A DNA stretch of 64,000 nt from Agromyces italicus DSM 16388. GTDB lineage: Bacteria; Actinomycetota; Actinomycetes; Actinomycetales; Microbacteriaceae. The translations under genes were made by a program, and so were the position numbers. Below, in pieces: positions 1 to 9,569 of the stretch (position 1 is its first letter; every line of letters begins with the position of its first letter). Location: contig NZ_ATXF01000006.1 in assembly GCF_000421545.1 (NCBI RefSeq), positions 1-64,000 on the forward strand. Reading direction: 5' to 3'. The notes beneath the pieces were generated by a model that saw nothing but the letters and a program-made list of their open reading frames with translations, was not told the DNA's origin and made no database searches.

Positions 1-42
1 GACAGCCCGCTCACGCAGCGCGGGATCGATCTTCTTCGGCAT
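1..42 (-). CDS. IS3-family transposase OrfA, N-terminal 14 codons only
   Basis: ATG at base 42 opens MPKKIDPALRERAV and the frame runs off the window edge. A start of MPKK followed by a few residues and RERAVRL is the usual beginning of the small helix-turn-helix OrfA protein of IS3-type elements, which binds the IS ends and is normally followed by the DDE integrase OrfB by frameshifting. Only 14 codons are visible, so the assignment rests on this short N-terminus and on the terminal repeat upstream. No strong ribosome binding site is visible. Confidence 0.6.
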   Translation of the reverse strand, partial: MPKKIDPALRERAV

Positions 43-94
43 GATGACATCCAATCAACTCAAAAGGATGCGGCATCAAACCTGGGACGGTTCA
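1..94 (-). mobile_element. Left end of an IS3-family insertion sequence (partial)
   Basis: On the minus strand the RHS reading frame is interrupted by TGAACCGTCCCAGG, starting at base 94. An end beginning 5'-TGAACCG resembles the terminal repeats of many actinobacterial IS3-family elements. About 50 bases further in, an ORF starts with the typical N-terminus of an IS3 OrfA. The rest of the element, its second repeat and any target duplication lie outside the window. The exact boundary at base 94 is inferred from the TG end and from the point where the RHS protein stops looking native. Confidence 0.7.
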
Positions 95-2573
95 TCTCTG
101 CGTCCGGGATGAGCGGGCTCGAGGGCTTCACCCACGTGTACCCGGAGTATGTGTAGTGCGTGATCTTCGCGGAGGATCCCGTGACCAGTTCCGTGCTCGA
201 CGCGTCCCGGGTGGTGTGTCCCTCGGTGACCTGGGTGACGACGTACTTGTAGAAGTAGTCGGAACCGTCGCCGCTGCCCCGCCACCTCATCGGGAAGCAC
301 AGGGCAGGCTCCTCCGACGTGACCGCCTCGCACCCGGTCCCATACACCACTGAGACGTATCCGCCTGCTTCGGTGCGGATGCGCTGGAGGCGGTGGCGGT
401 ACAGCGCGTTGCTGTCGTGCTCGTCCTTCCCGACCCGGTTGCGGAGTTCCTGGTACTCGAACTTCGCCGGCGGGATATCGACGGCCGGCACCCCGGCACG
501 GTCGGTGTTGTGCTTAACGGATTCGAGGCGCAGCATGACCCCTCTGGCGTACTCCAGCCCGATGCCCGATCCCTGGGGGACGAACGCCTCCTGCAGGGCC
601 CACGAATCGACCGGCTGGTACGCCGATCCCTCGTACGCGTAGGTGGAGACCTTCGCGAGACGGGTGCGGCTGAAGAACGTCGGCGCGTACGTCGTGCACT
701 CACTGGTTGACGTGCAGATCAGGTCGACCGGGGTGTCCGGCCAATGGTTCGCACGCGTCGAGGTCTGCGCCCCAGAGCACCACGACGACGGCTTCGCCAG
801 ATCGGTGATGCACCGCGGCAGGTTCGTGAACTCGACCCTCGCCAACGGGGTCGAGGTTGCAGCGTTCTTCCCGTAGTCGATTCGGGTGAGGTTGCCGCCG
901 GCCGTGTACTCCACATTCTTTCCGTCACCGTAGAACGGGCGGTAGTAGTTCTTCTGCACCGCATACGTGTACGACGCTTCGTTGCCTGACGGGTCGATCA
1001 CCTGGTCCAGCATCCACCGCCAGGTCTGCGAGCAGCGCGAGTCCGTGAACTCCGCCGCATGGCACTTCTCGCCAGGGTGGTTGCCAAACACGGGCACCGT
1101 CCACGCCGACCCTGCGTTCGTGTTCTTTCCGAAGAAGTACTGGGTGCCGTCGGTCGTGGTGACCTTCCAGTGCTCCCCCGCGGTGCCGACTTCGCCGAGG
1201 TGCTGGATCCGGGTGCCGTCATCCCGACGTGAGTGCCACAACCCGGCCACCGTGTCATCGGGAATGAGCTCGGAGCCGGACCCGTTCAGCGACAGGGACG
1301 CGTTCTGCTTGCCCCAGCACAGATCCGGGGCAGAGAAACCGCTGTTGTTCGCCGCACCGGTTTCGTCCTGATCGCAGCGGGTGTAGGTACGTTCGATGAA
1401 GCTCGCACCGATATCGAACCCTTCACCGACGGGGCCGGACTGGTTGTTCGTCGACGGCACCCGTCCGTCTGACACTGCGGAGGAGTACGACAAACCCACT
1501 TCTGGCACGGGGCCGGCCGGCACGTTCGGGGTTCGCATCGGGTACGACCAGGTGAACGCCCCGGTCGCGCCCGACGTCCCCCACGTGGACGAAGCCGACA
1601 ACCCCGTCGCGGACCAGTCCCCCTGGGCCCCGGCGACCTTCGACGACAGGCCGACCCGCCCCCCGGAAGACGCGGTCGAAGTCAGGGTCGTCGCGCGGAA
1701 CATCGCCGGCGCCGCACCCCCGCTTGCCTCAGGCGTCTCCTCCGGGGCGGGTTCCGTCGGGGCCGGCGACTCGGACGGCTCCGGCGCGTTGGGCGTCTCT
1801 GTCGGCGCCGGCGGTTCCGTCGCGTCCGGGCCCGCCGACGAATCAGGCGACTGGGGCACCTCAGGCACGGTCACGGCTTCAGCCGCGGTGACCGGGACCT
1901 CGACCGTCACGGTCTGCGCGGCGAAGTCGACCTCATGTGTGAGCTCCACCGGTGCACAATCTGGGTTCGTGCTGGCATCGGCGGCACAATCCGGAATCCA
2001 CAACGGCTGAATACGGGATGCCCAGTCGCCACCTCCGAGACCCGCGAACGTCTCGAATGAGAGCGTCAGCTCGACCGCCTGCTCCGTACTCGCCGGCACG
2101 GTCGAGGTGTCGGATACCTCGAGCAGCACACCGGTCGTGATACCGGCGTCCTCAGCCTCTGCCGCGTCAGCGACACGAACCTCGATCTCGGCTGGGGCGC
2201 CCGCGCTGCCTGACGGTGCAGCCGACACGTCCATCCCGCCGACCTTGACCGTCACCGGGTCGGACTGGCCGTCGCTCACCGGGACATTCTCGGCGGCCGG
2301 GTCGGGAAGCTCACCCGGCAACTCCAGCGCTGCCGCCACGAGATCAGCCTCCGCATCGGGCGGGGTGATCGGGCTCGACGTCGTCGCCGACGCCTGCCCC
2401 ATCCCCTCTGCCAACGCGAGATTCATCTCACGAGACTCGTTGTTCACCCCGGTCGCAGCCGACGCCATCATCGCCGGGGTGAGGCTGAACACCGCGGTCT
2501 CGACCGCGAGCAGTACCGCCAACCCTGCCGCGATCGCGATCGTCGCACGAGTCCGACCCGAGAATCCACGCAT
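60..2573 (-). pseudogene. RHS/WapA-type secreted protein, truncated by IS insertion
   Basis: The frame starts at ATG 2573, preceded at 7 nt by GGTGGAG; an ATG at 2621 overlapping the upstream stop (TGATG) is an alternative. The N-terminus has a hydrophobic export segment (about residues 8-30), then a beta-rich region, a Pro/Glu/Thr linker (about 240-287) and the SpvB/RHS-like N-terminal module (GLSYSSAVSDGR, then a Cys-containing stretch). Intact relatives continue for about another thousand residues with YD repeats, an RHS core and a toxin tip. None of that is here: after LIPDAE the last 11 codons are IS sequence and a TGA at 60-62. The remnant has no YD repeats or effector domain, so it is treated as broken, although the 837-residue stub could still be made. 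It is coupled to the LamG gene upstream. Confidence 0.8.
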
Positions 2574-2620
2574 CACACCACTCCACCCGCCGATTGAACG
2601 GCCGCGGTCACGCCCGCGCA

Positions 2621-5600
2621 TCACTGGTCGTCCCACGTCGGGTCGAGCGCGTTCAACCCCGTCGCGCCGGTGCCGAAGTCGCTCGCCTCGGCACCCTGGC
2701 ACAGCCGACGAACCTTCGCGTCATCCACGATCTCCCCGGAGAACACACGGACGTTATCGATCAGCCCGTGGAACCAGTCGGCACCCATCCCGTTCTGCTG
2801 CGCTCGCCCGACGGTGAACACACCACCGGCGTCGGCCGGAGCCCCAGTCAACTGAGTTTCGGCCTCCCTGGGCTCGCCAGGGGTCGGTGCTGTAGGAGTC
2901 CCGACATTGCAGACTTGGAGTCTGGCTTGCCCACCGGTGTCGTACTCGCCGACGAGGTGCACCCATTCGCCCGTTCTCACCGGGAGGGTCGACCGGGCAG
3001 TGCCTGCGCCGGCGATCTGGAACTCCCAACATCCCGCCATCTGCTGCCCCTCCGAATCGGGGCACAGATCATCCGAGAGGTTCGGGTTGTACCCCAGCCG
3101 GAAACCGGAATCCTTCAGACCGTCCTGCGCCAAAACGGTCCCGAACTTGTTGTTCGTTTCCATCAGCTCATTCATCTGCACATGCGTGGACACGACGAAC
3201 GGTTTCTTCATATCCACCACGGGCCCGTCAGTGACCGCGGCATCGTTAACACCATCGAACTTCAACGAGTGGTCGCCGGGTCGTGAGCCGAACAGTTCGT
3301 GCGGCCCGAAGTCCCAGGTCGCACCCGTGACTGCGAGCGGCCCCACGGGTTTCGGGCCGGAGTTGGCCGGCGTCGTGCCGGTGCCCTCGTCGAGGGTCCA
3401 GATCGCGTCCTCTTCGGGCGACCCAACCTCGAACGGGAACGTCGCCAGGGGCGACTCGTTGCCTGCCCGGTCGACCGACTTCACGTACAGTGTCTTGGCT
3501 CCGGCACCGTCGGTCGCGGGATACGGCACCACCAACGACTTGCCCAGGCTCACGGTGTACCGCGTCATCGTCAATTGGTCCTTGAACGACACCATGTATG
3601 CGACGACATCAGTTGATGTGTTCGGGCTGATCGTGAACTTGCCGAGCTGACCGACTCCGCCGCGCTCCCGGCTCCTCTCGTACACCGCCTCGATCTCGCC
3701 CTCGGGGTCGTCCGTCATCGGGGCGACCATCGGTGTTGTCGGGTCGACGGTGTCGACGGTGAATTCGCACCATGGCCCCCATCCGGACCACGCCGCATGC
3801 GCGTCACGCGAAGTCGCATGCCACATGTACGTGCCGTCCGCGAGCGAGGTGCCCACCGTCACATCCACCCGAGTGTCGTGATAGACCGGGTCCGTCCGTT
3901 CGCTGCGCCACAACTCCTCGGCCGCGCCGAGCTTCGACAGCGCGAACACCGCTTCCAACGAGTCTTCAGCATCCGCGTCATCCAGGTACGCCGACAACGT
4001 AGGCAGGCGGCTCCCGATGAACGGTCGTGCCGCTCCGGTCCCGCAGTCACGGTCGGGGACATCGATATGGAGAGAGCCCGGCGGCACCGGGGGACGGTTG
4101 TACTCGACCGAGATCGTCGCGTCCCACCCGAACCGCTTCCACGACGTCATCGTCGATTCGTCTCGCGGTTTCAACCCCATCGTGACCGTGCTCCAATTGT
4201 TCTCCGCGTACCGGCGCAACGCTTCGGTCGCATCCCACGTGCGGTCCCCACGGTTCAAACAGGTCGCGTTGTGCGCCTCCGTCCGAGACGAGATGTATGC
4301 CGTGGACGACCAGGTGCCGATATTGCTCCATGTGGTCGCCGTCGACAGCGAGTTCGTCAAAACGAGATCCGTGGTCGTCGCCGTACAGCTGGCCGAATGG
4401 ATGCCGTCTACGGTGAAGCCTGCCTTCACGATGTTCGCCCGATCCAGGTTCCGGATCGTGTCCCAACCGGTGAACTCCCACGACAGGCGCTGCCGGAACA
4501 CCACATTGCATGTCTCGCGATCCGTGCAGTAGCCGGTCCCCTCACCGCCACCGGTTTTCCACTTGTACAGCGTCCCCGTGTACCCGCCCGTTCGCACGGC
4601 GACCCACTCGGCCGGGCCATGCCCACTGAATGCCGGGTCCACATACACCGGCCACACCGTCTCCCCACTCGCGAGCATCCCCGCGTCAGGGGTGATCACG
4701 AGATTCGCCCCATCGACCTTGGTGGGCATTGCGGCGATCGCGTCGCCCGCTTGCGGCGACAGCTCCCGGTCGCCCGCGCTGACCTCCGTCACCGTGTCCG
4801 CGAGCACCATGTCACCGCCCGCGGAGTCCCACATCACCGCCGGCGCCGAAACGAACTGCGTCTCCCCGGCCGCATCGACCGCGAGCACCTCACCATCAGG
4901 ACCCGGCTTCAACGCCAACCCCTCCGACAGCGCAGTGGAAAACACCAAGTCACCAGGCGCCGCAGCAACCCCACCAGGTCGGCCCGCATCAACGAGCGCA
5001 GCAAACCGGGCCGCCGCAGCCGGATCAGCAAGCTCAACGACCGGGAGGAAGCCCGTGCCGTCCACCGCGATCGACACGATCAGACGCACCCCCTCAGCAA
5101 GGTCATACACAACCTTGGAACCGTCGACTTGCGCCGCAGGCAGGGACGCCGGGAACCAGACATCGAACCGCTCCCCCTCACGAGTAATGGATCCCAACGG
5201 ATCCCCCGCACCAGCAGAACCTCCCACATTCAACTCGATCGGAAACACCGGAGCCGCGACCTCGAGCACGCCCAGATCGGCGGGAGCATCGGACGGGTCC
5301 AGTGCCGGCGACACCGACCCAGGCGCGTCCACCATCAAGGAAGCCGGCGCAATCATCGGGGTGAGCCCGGTAGCAGCGTCCGCAGCATCCGCCTTGTCCT
5401 CGTCCGCGCCTGTTGGCGAAACGATCGACGTATCGAGCTCAACCCACTCACCATCGACCGACACCCGGGACGGCATCGCAGAGATCTCGGACCGGAGGTT
5501 CCCGTTCGGCAAAGCGTAGGTCGACTCCCACGGCGTCCGCTGCGACGTGATCTCAACCTCGACATCACAATCAACCGCCGCGCGCCACGCAGCGTCCTCG

Positions 5601-5761
5601 GCCGACGCGAACGGCTTCGAGCAATCAAAGCCCGACGCGACGGGCCGCCCGCTCAGCTGAATCCCGACCACAGCCGCGGACGACGCAACCACGGCCACCG
5701 CCACCGCGCCTGCAACCCACAGTTTTACCCGACGGTCACCAAGACGGCGGACAGAACTCAC
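2621..5761 (-). CDS. Secreted LamG-domain protein partnered with the RHS gene
   Basis: The product has 1046 residues from GTG 5761. That start is chosen because GGAGGT lies 6 nt upstream; the in-frame ATG at 5794 has no such site. A basic N-terminus and one membrane or signal helix (about residues 13-36) are followed by a long extracellular beta-rich part. A middle region of about 200 residues, with WxxTxxLxR-type strands and several Cys, resembles the DNRLRE-type module found before RHS proteins. The C-terminal part (about 815-1040) is a LamG/concanavalin-like jelly roll (LKFDGVNDAAVTDG, GEWVHLVGEYD). Large proteins of this type often precede RHS/WapA-like genes in actinobacteria, and here the stop overlaps a possible start of the RHS frame. 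The exact role, whether processing, anchoring or carbohydrate binding, is not known. Confidence 0.75.
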   Translation of the reverse strand: MSSVRRLGDRRVKLWVAGAVAVAVVASSAAVVGIQLSGRPVASGFDCSKPFASAEDAAWRAAVDCDVEVEITSQRTPWESTYALPNGNLRSEISAMPSRVSVDGEWVELDTSIVSPTGADEDKADAADAATGLTPMIAPASLMVDAPGSVSPALDPSDAPADLGVLEVAAPVFPIELNVGGSAGAGDPLGSITREGERFDVWFPASLPAAQVDGSKVVYDLAEGVRLIVSIAVDGTGFLPVVELADPAAAARFAALVDAGRPGGVAAAPGDLVFSTALSEGLALKPGPDGEVLAVDAAGETQFVSAPAVMWDSAGGDMVLADTVTEVSAGDRELSPQAGDAIAAMPTKVDGANLVITPDAGMLASGETVWPVYVDPAFSGHGPAEWVAVRTGGYTGTLYKWKTGGGEGTGYCTDRETCNVVFRQRLSWEFTGWDTIRNLDRANIVKAGFTVDGIHSASCTATTTDLVLTNSLSTATTWSNIGTWSSTAYISSRTEAHNATCLNRGDRTWDATEALRRYAENNWSTVTMGLKPRDESTMTSWKRFGWDATISVEYNRPPVPPGSLHIDVPDRDCGTGAARPFIGSRLPTLSAYLDDADAEDSLEAVFALSKLGAAEELWRSERTDPVYHDTRVDVTVGTSLADGTYMWHATSRDAHAAWSGWGPWCEFTVDTVDPTTPMVAPMTDDPEGEIEAVYERSRERGGVGQLGKFTISPNTSTDVVAYMVSFKDQLTMTRYTVSLGKSLVVPYPATDGAGAKTLYVKSVDRAGNESPLATFPFEVGSPEEDAIWTLDEGTGTTPANSGPKPVGPLAVTGATWDFGPHELFGSRPGDHSLKFDGVNDAAVTDGPVVDMKKPFVVSTHVQMNELMETNNKFGTVLAQDGLKDSGFRLGYNPNLSDDLCPDSEGQQMAGCWEFQIAGAGTARSTLPVRTGEWVHLVGEYDTGGQARLQVCNVGTPTAPTPGEPREAETQLTGAPADAGGVFTVGRAQQNGMGADWFHGLIDNVRVFSGEIVDDAKVRRLCQGAEASDFGTGATGLNALDPTWDDQ

Positions 5762-6014
5762 CCAAGCACCTCCGAAAACAGAAACACACGCCATGCAACC
5801 GAACCCGAGCGCCAGAACATCGAGCCCGCATCAGAAAAGCCGACCGCAGCATCAACGCTCCGGTCCAAGAGCCACTCAATCGACGCGGGCTCACAGATGT
5901 CGAGCCGAACGTGCAGTTGATGTGACACGCAGTCCGAGGTGCAGGACACAACAATCCCACAGAATCGACGTCCGGTGCGCCCGGTTCGTCTCACCGGGGA
6001 GTCATTTGGACATG

Positions 6015-6311
6015 TCAGAGCCGCTCGAAGTCGTACTCCTGGAACTCGGCGACCTCGGGCACCCAGCGGCCCTCGACGAAGCCGATGTGCGCGGGGTGCG
6101 CGTCGTAGGCGGCGTACGCGACCCGGTCGGCGAACACCATGCCGAAGCGATGCGTGAACGCGCTCTTCGGGCTGACCTGTCGGCTGATCGCGAAGTCGGC
6201 GACCCCGGGGATGCCGGTGAGGGTCTCGCGCGCGGTCGCGAAGAACTCCTGCTCGGCGGCGGAGCCCGGCTCGTGGACGAGCCGGAAGACGACAGTGTGC
6301 TCGATCGGCAT
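6015..6311 (-). CDS. Dabb (stress-responsive alpha/beta-barrel) domain protein
   Basis: This 98-residue protein starts at ATG 6311, 10 bases after the preceding gene, with AGGGG in the leader. MPIEHTVVFRL, a central FAISRQVSPKSAF segment and a C-terminal YxAHPAHIGFVEGRW match the Dabb fold: a dimeric ferredoxin-like barrel with an N-terminal H-x-V-x-F/L strand. Members are often small cytosolic proteins in sugar or inositol clusters, some acting as lyases or cyclases and some of unknown function. It is the last gene of the sugar operon, so a role in handling a keto-sugar intermediate is plausible but unproven. Confidence 0.85.
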   Translation of the reverse strand: MPIEHTVVFRLVHEPGSAAEQEFFATARETLTGIPGVADFAISRQVSPKSAFTHRFGMVFADRVAYAAYDAHPAHIGFVEGRWVPEVAEFQEYDFERL

Positions 6312-6321
6312 ACGGTGGCCC

Positions 6322-7332
6322 CTACTGGTTCGAGAACGCGGCGTCGAAGGAGACGGTCGGCCGGGGGAACAGCTTCGAGCGGATGAATCCGACGGCCTCG
6401 GCGGCGCCGTGCAGCCGGTCCATGCCGGCATCCTCCCACTCGACCGAGATCGGACCGGTGTAGCCGATCGCGTCGAGCGCACGGAAGGCGTCCTCCCAGG
6501 GCACGTCGCCGTGCCCGGTCGAGACGAAGTCCCATCCGCGCCGCGGGTCGCCCCAGGGCAGGTGCGAGCCGAGGACGCCCGCGCGCCCGGTCGAGGGGCG
6601 AAGACGCGTGTCCTTGCAGTCCACGTGGTAGATGCGGTCGGCGAAGTCGACGATGAACCCGACCGGGTCGATGCCCTGCCACATCATGTGCGACGGGTCC
6701 CAGTTGAACCCGAACGCCTCGCGCCGGCCGATCGCCTCGAGCGTGCGCACCGAGCTCCAGTAGTCGTAGGCGATCTCGGAGGGGTGCACCTCGTGCGCGA
6801 AGCGCACGCCCTCGGCGTCGAACACGTCGAGGATGGGGTTCCAGCGGTTGGCGAAGTCCTCGTAGCCCGCGTCGATGACCGAGGCCGGCACGGGCGGGAA
6901 CATCGCCACGTACGGCCAGATCGACGAGCCGGTGAAGCCGACGACGGTGTCGACGCCGAGCGCGCGGGCGACCCGCGCCGCCCGCTTCATGTCGTCGGCC
7001 GCCCGCTGCCTGACCCCCTCGGCATCGCCGTCGCCCCAGGTGTACGGGCGCACGATCGCCTCGTGGCGGAAGTCGATCGGGTCGTCGCACACCGCCTGCC
7101 CGGTCAGGTGGTTCGAGATCGCGTACACCGACAGCCCGTGCCGCTTCAGGATCTCCTGGCGTTCGGCGAGGTACCCGGGCTCCTCCTCGGCGAGCTTCAG
7201 GTCGAGGTGGTCGCCCGAGCAGGCGATCTCGAGTCCGTCGTAGCCCCACTCGGCGGCGAGGCGCGCGACCTCGGCGAAGGGCAGGTCGGCCCACTGACCG
7301 GTGAAGAGGGTCACGGGGTGGGTGGCGGTCAT
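6322..7332 (-). CDS. Sugar phosphate isomerase/epimerase (xylose isomerase-like TIM barrel)
   Basis: The 336-residue product starts at ATG 7332 and overlaps the stop of the upstream epimerase by ATGA. The fold is the AP-endonuclease-2/xylose-isomerase TIM barrel: GYDGLEIACSGDHLDL near the start, then metal-ligand candidates in HEVHPSEIAYDY, FNWDPSHMMW, YHVDCKD and the final SVEWEDAG. Such enzymes isomerise or epimerise sugars or keto-inositols using a divalent metal. With the Gfo/Idh oxidoreductase and ABC transporter of the same operon, it could act on an oxidised sugar or inositol (IolE/IolI-like chemistry). The substrate cannot be read from the sequence. Confidence 0.88.
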   Translation of the reverse strand: MTATHPVTLFTGQWADLPFAEVARLAAEWGYDGLEIACSGDHLDLKLAEEEPGYLAERQEILKRHGLSVYAISNHLTGQAVCDDPIDFRHEAIVRPYTWGDGDAEGVRQRAADDMKRAARVARALGVDTVVGFTGSSIWPYVAMFPPVPASVIDAGYEDFANRWNPILDVFDAEGVRFAHEVHPSEIAYDYWSSVRTLEAIGRREAFGFNWDPSHMMWQGIDPVGFIVDFADRIYHVDCKDTRLRPSTGRAGVLGSHLPWGDPRRGWDFVSTGHGDVPWEDAFRALDAIGYTGPISVEWEDAGMDRLHGAAEAVGFIRSKLFPRPTVSFDAAFSNQ

Positions 7333-8198
7333 GCCGGGTTCCTTTCGTCCTGCAGCGCGGTCAGGTATCGGATGCTGCGCGCCGCCAGTTCGTCCTGCGA
7401 GGGGGCGAGGGGGCGCCAGACCGAAGCGGCGACCGCGATCGTCGCGTTCTCGCCGGTGAAGCTCTCGAGCCCGAGTGCACCCGTGTACCCGACGTCGTCG
7501 AGCGCGTCGAGGAACGCGGGCCAGTCGAGGTGGTCGTCGCCGACGGCGCCGCGGTCGTTGCCGCACACCTGCACGTAGGCGAGGTGCTCCCCCGCCGCGC
7601 GCACGGCGTCGCCGATCGACTTCTCCTCGATGTTGAGGTGATAGCTGTCGAGCGCGAGCCCGAGGCCGGGGCCGAGCAGCGGCCCGAGCGCCTCGAGGGC
7701 CTGCTCGACGGTGTTCACGAGACTCGTCTCATACCGGTTCAGCGGTTCGATCGCGAGGCGGATGCCTCGGTCCTCCGCCTTGCGGACGACCGGCGCGAGG
7801 CTGAGACGCAGCTCGCGGTACCGGGCCTCGCGCTCCTCGGCGTCCATGCGCCACGCGCGACCGGTGGCCGCCGTGAAGGGGCCGGCCACGACCGGGGAGC
7901 CGAGGCGCTCGGCGACGCCGAGGCAGTGCACGAGGTAGTTCTGGGTGGCGACGATCTCGGAGCCGGGGGCCGCGACGAGGTTGCGGCCGGGGCCCATCGC
8001 GCCGATCACGATCGGGGCGAGGCGGTGCTCGGCCAGCAGTTCGGCCGCGGCATCCGCCGACCAGTCGCCGGGGCTCTCGACCGGGAGTTCGATCGCTCCG
8101 AACCCGAGCTCGGCCGCCTTCGCGGTGAGCGCGGGCAGGTTCTCGTCGGTGAGTGGCGATGCCCACACCCAGGTGTTGACGCCGATGGTGCGGCGCAT
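7329..8198 (-). CDS. Sugar epimerase (tagatose/psicose 3-epimerase-like TIM barrel)
   Basis: The product has 289 residues from ATG 8198, preceded by AAGGAGG. The shorter start is preferred because codons further upstream are repeat sequence. MRRTIGVNTWVWASPL, the Glu in AIEPLNRYETSL, LALDSYHLNIEE, YVQVCGNDRGAVGDDHLDW and LGLESFTG give the order of metal and acid/base residues of D-tagatose 3-epimerase/D-psicose 3-epimerase-type enzymes (two Glu, Asp, His). It overlaps the next isomerase gene by ATGA and lies 165 bases after the binding-protein gene. A keto-sugar or inosose is a likely substrate class. Confidence 0.88.
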   Translation of the reverse strand: MRRTIGVNTWVWASPLTDENLPALTAKAAELGFGAIELPVESPGDWSADAAAELLAEHRLAPIVIGAMGPGRNLVAAPGSEIVATQNYLVHCLGVAERLGSPVVAGPFTAATGRAWRMDAEEREARYRELRLSLAPVVRKAEDRGIRLAIEPLNRYETSLVNTVEQALEALGPLLGPGLGLALDSYHLNIEEKSIGDAVRAAGEHLAYVQVCGNDRGAVGDDHLDWPAFLDALDDVGYTGALGLESFTGENATIAVAASVWRPLAPSQDELAARSIRYLTALQDERNPA

Positions 8199-8218
8199 GC
8201 TGCCTCCTTGCAGACGCT

Positions 8219-8351
8219 GGTGGTCGAGGTGCGAAGCGTATCGAGACCCCACCCGGTGGTCGAGTAGCGAAGCGTATCGAGACCTGTCGCGAGGTCTCGA
8301 TACGCTCCTGCGTCGCTGCTCGACCACCGGGTGGATCGCTACTCGACCACC
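8219..8351. repeat. Cluster of dispersed repeats forming a hairpin between SBP and epimerase genes
   Basis: Two direct copies of a roughly 30-bp word ending AAGCGTATCGAGACC lie at 8219-8248 and 8255-8284. They are followed by an inverted copy (GGTCTCGATACGCT..., 8293-8328) and a partial inverted copy (8336-8351, ending CTCGACCACC). The second direct copy and the inverted copy can form a long stem with a small bulge. A related copy lies at 46331-46357. Inside the operon the structure separates the highly expressed type of gene (binding protein) from the catabolic genes. Confidence 0.85.
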
Positions 8352-8363
8352 GTACTCAGGGGG

Positions 8364-9569
8364 TTACGGAACGATCCGGTCCTCCCAGACCTGCGGGTAG
8401 CCCGGCAGGTCTTCGCCGCCGAACTTCGCGTAGTGGCCGTCGGGCATGTTCTCGTTGAGGGCGAGGTACTGGTCGACCTCCTCCGCAGTGATCGGCGACT
8501 GGGGCAGCACCCACTCGCTCGGCACCTCTTCGCCGGCGAAGATCTTCTGCACGGCGAGGAGGGGCGTGCGCCACTGGAAGTTCGAGTACACCGGCGCGAG
8601 GCCTGTGAGCCCGGTCTCCTTCCACTTGCGGAGGAAGCTCATCTCGTCTTCACCCGTCATCACGGGGTAGTCGACGCCGGCGTCCTCGAACGCCTCGATG
8701 GCGGCGACGGCGCCGTCGCCGGCGTCCATCCAGATGCCCTGGACGTCGCCCTTGGCGAGCTCGTCGGAGATGATCTTCTTGATCTCCGCCGGGTCGGCCC
8801 CGGTGAAGTAGTCGACGGCCTCGATGCCGGCCTCGTCGAACAGCTTCTCGGCCGCGGCCCAGCGCTGCTCGAGCACATCGACACCCGGAAGGATACGCAG
8901 CGCCACGACCTTGTCGCCCTCCTCGAGCTCGTCGATGAGGAACTCGGCGGTGTCGATGCCCCACGCGAATCCGCCGATGGGGTGGATGAACGTGACGGGG
9001 CAGTCGGTCTGCACGCCGCGGTCGAACACGATCACCGGCTTGCCGGTCTCGCAGGCGCGTTCGACGGCCGGCGTCATCGCCGCCGTGGAGTTCGGCGAGA
9101 TGATGAAGACGTCGCAGCCGCCCTCCTCGATGAAGTAGTCGATGTCGGCGATCTGCGTGTCGTCGGAGTCCTGCGCGTCGCGCGTCTCCATCTCGCTGAT
9201 CACGCCGGCCTCCTGCAGCACCTCCAGCTGCTGGTTCATGGTGATCCATCCGGTGGTGCGCCACGGGTTCGAGATCGAGGCGTTGGCGAAGCACGCCTTC
9301 TTGGCGCCCTCCGCGGCGAACTCCGAGGTGTCGACCATCTCGGCGTTGATGTGCTGCAACCACGGCTCGCCGTCGGGGCCCTCGGGCACGACGTCCCGTT
9401 CGGCGTCCTGCTTGTCGAAGAGCTCCTGGTCGAACCACTCGACCGACTCCTCCGTGGACGCCGCGTCATCCGTCGGCGCGGCCACGTTGGGGTCGGTGGT
9501 GCATCCTGCCATCGTCAGCAGCGCGAGGGCGCCGACCATTGCGGATGCCACCGTATACCTGCGTCGCAT
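8364..9569 (-). CDS. Sugar ABC transporter substrate-binding lipoprotein
   Basis: The 401-residue product starts at ATG 9569, 6 nt after GGGAGG; a GTG one codon earlier is too close to that site. A short basic N-terminus, a hydrophobic stretch and the lipobox LTMAGC show a membrane-anchored lipoprotein. The mature part is a type I periplasmic-binding fold of the ribose/xylose (CUT2) class: FANASISNPWRTTGW, DVFIISPNSTAAMTPAVERA, GKPVIVFDRG, GIWMDAGDGAVAAIEAF. Its start overlaps the permease stop as TGATG. It is somewhat longer than RbsB because of an acidic N-terminal insert (about residues 30-75). The ligand is not deducible, but an aldose, polyol or inositol suits the operon. Confidence 0.92.
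   Translation of the reverse strand: MRRRYTVASAMVGALALLTMAGCTTDPNVAAPTDDAASTEESVEWFDQELFDKQDAERDVVPEGPDGEPWLQHINAEMVDTSEFAAEGAKKACFANASISNPWRTTGWITMNQQLEVLQEAGVISEMETRDAQDSDDTQIADIDYFIEEGGCDVFIISPNSTAAMTPAVERACETGKPVIVFDRGVQTDCPVTFIHPIGGFAWGIDTAEFLIDELEEGDKVVALRILPGVDVLEQRWAAAEKLFDEAGIEAVDYFTGADPAEIKKIISDELAKGDVQGIWMDAGDGAVAAIEAFEDAGVDYPVMTGEDEMSFLRKWKETGLTGLAPVYSNFQWRTPLLAVQKIFAGEEVPSEWVLPQSPITAEEVDQYLALNENMPDGHYAKFGGEDLPGYPQVWEDRIVP

Noticed and set aside
60..5761. A complete polymorphic toxin-immunity locus
   Set aside because: No YD-repeat core, toxin tip or immunity gene is inside the window; the RHS gene is cut by the IS end.
3797..5920. Plus-strand open frame of 707 codons opposite the LamG gene
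   Set aside because: Arg/His-rich translation without domains, antisense to a gene with signal peptide and LamG domain.
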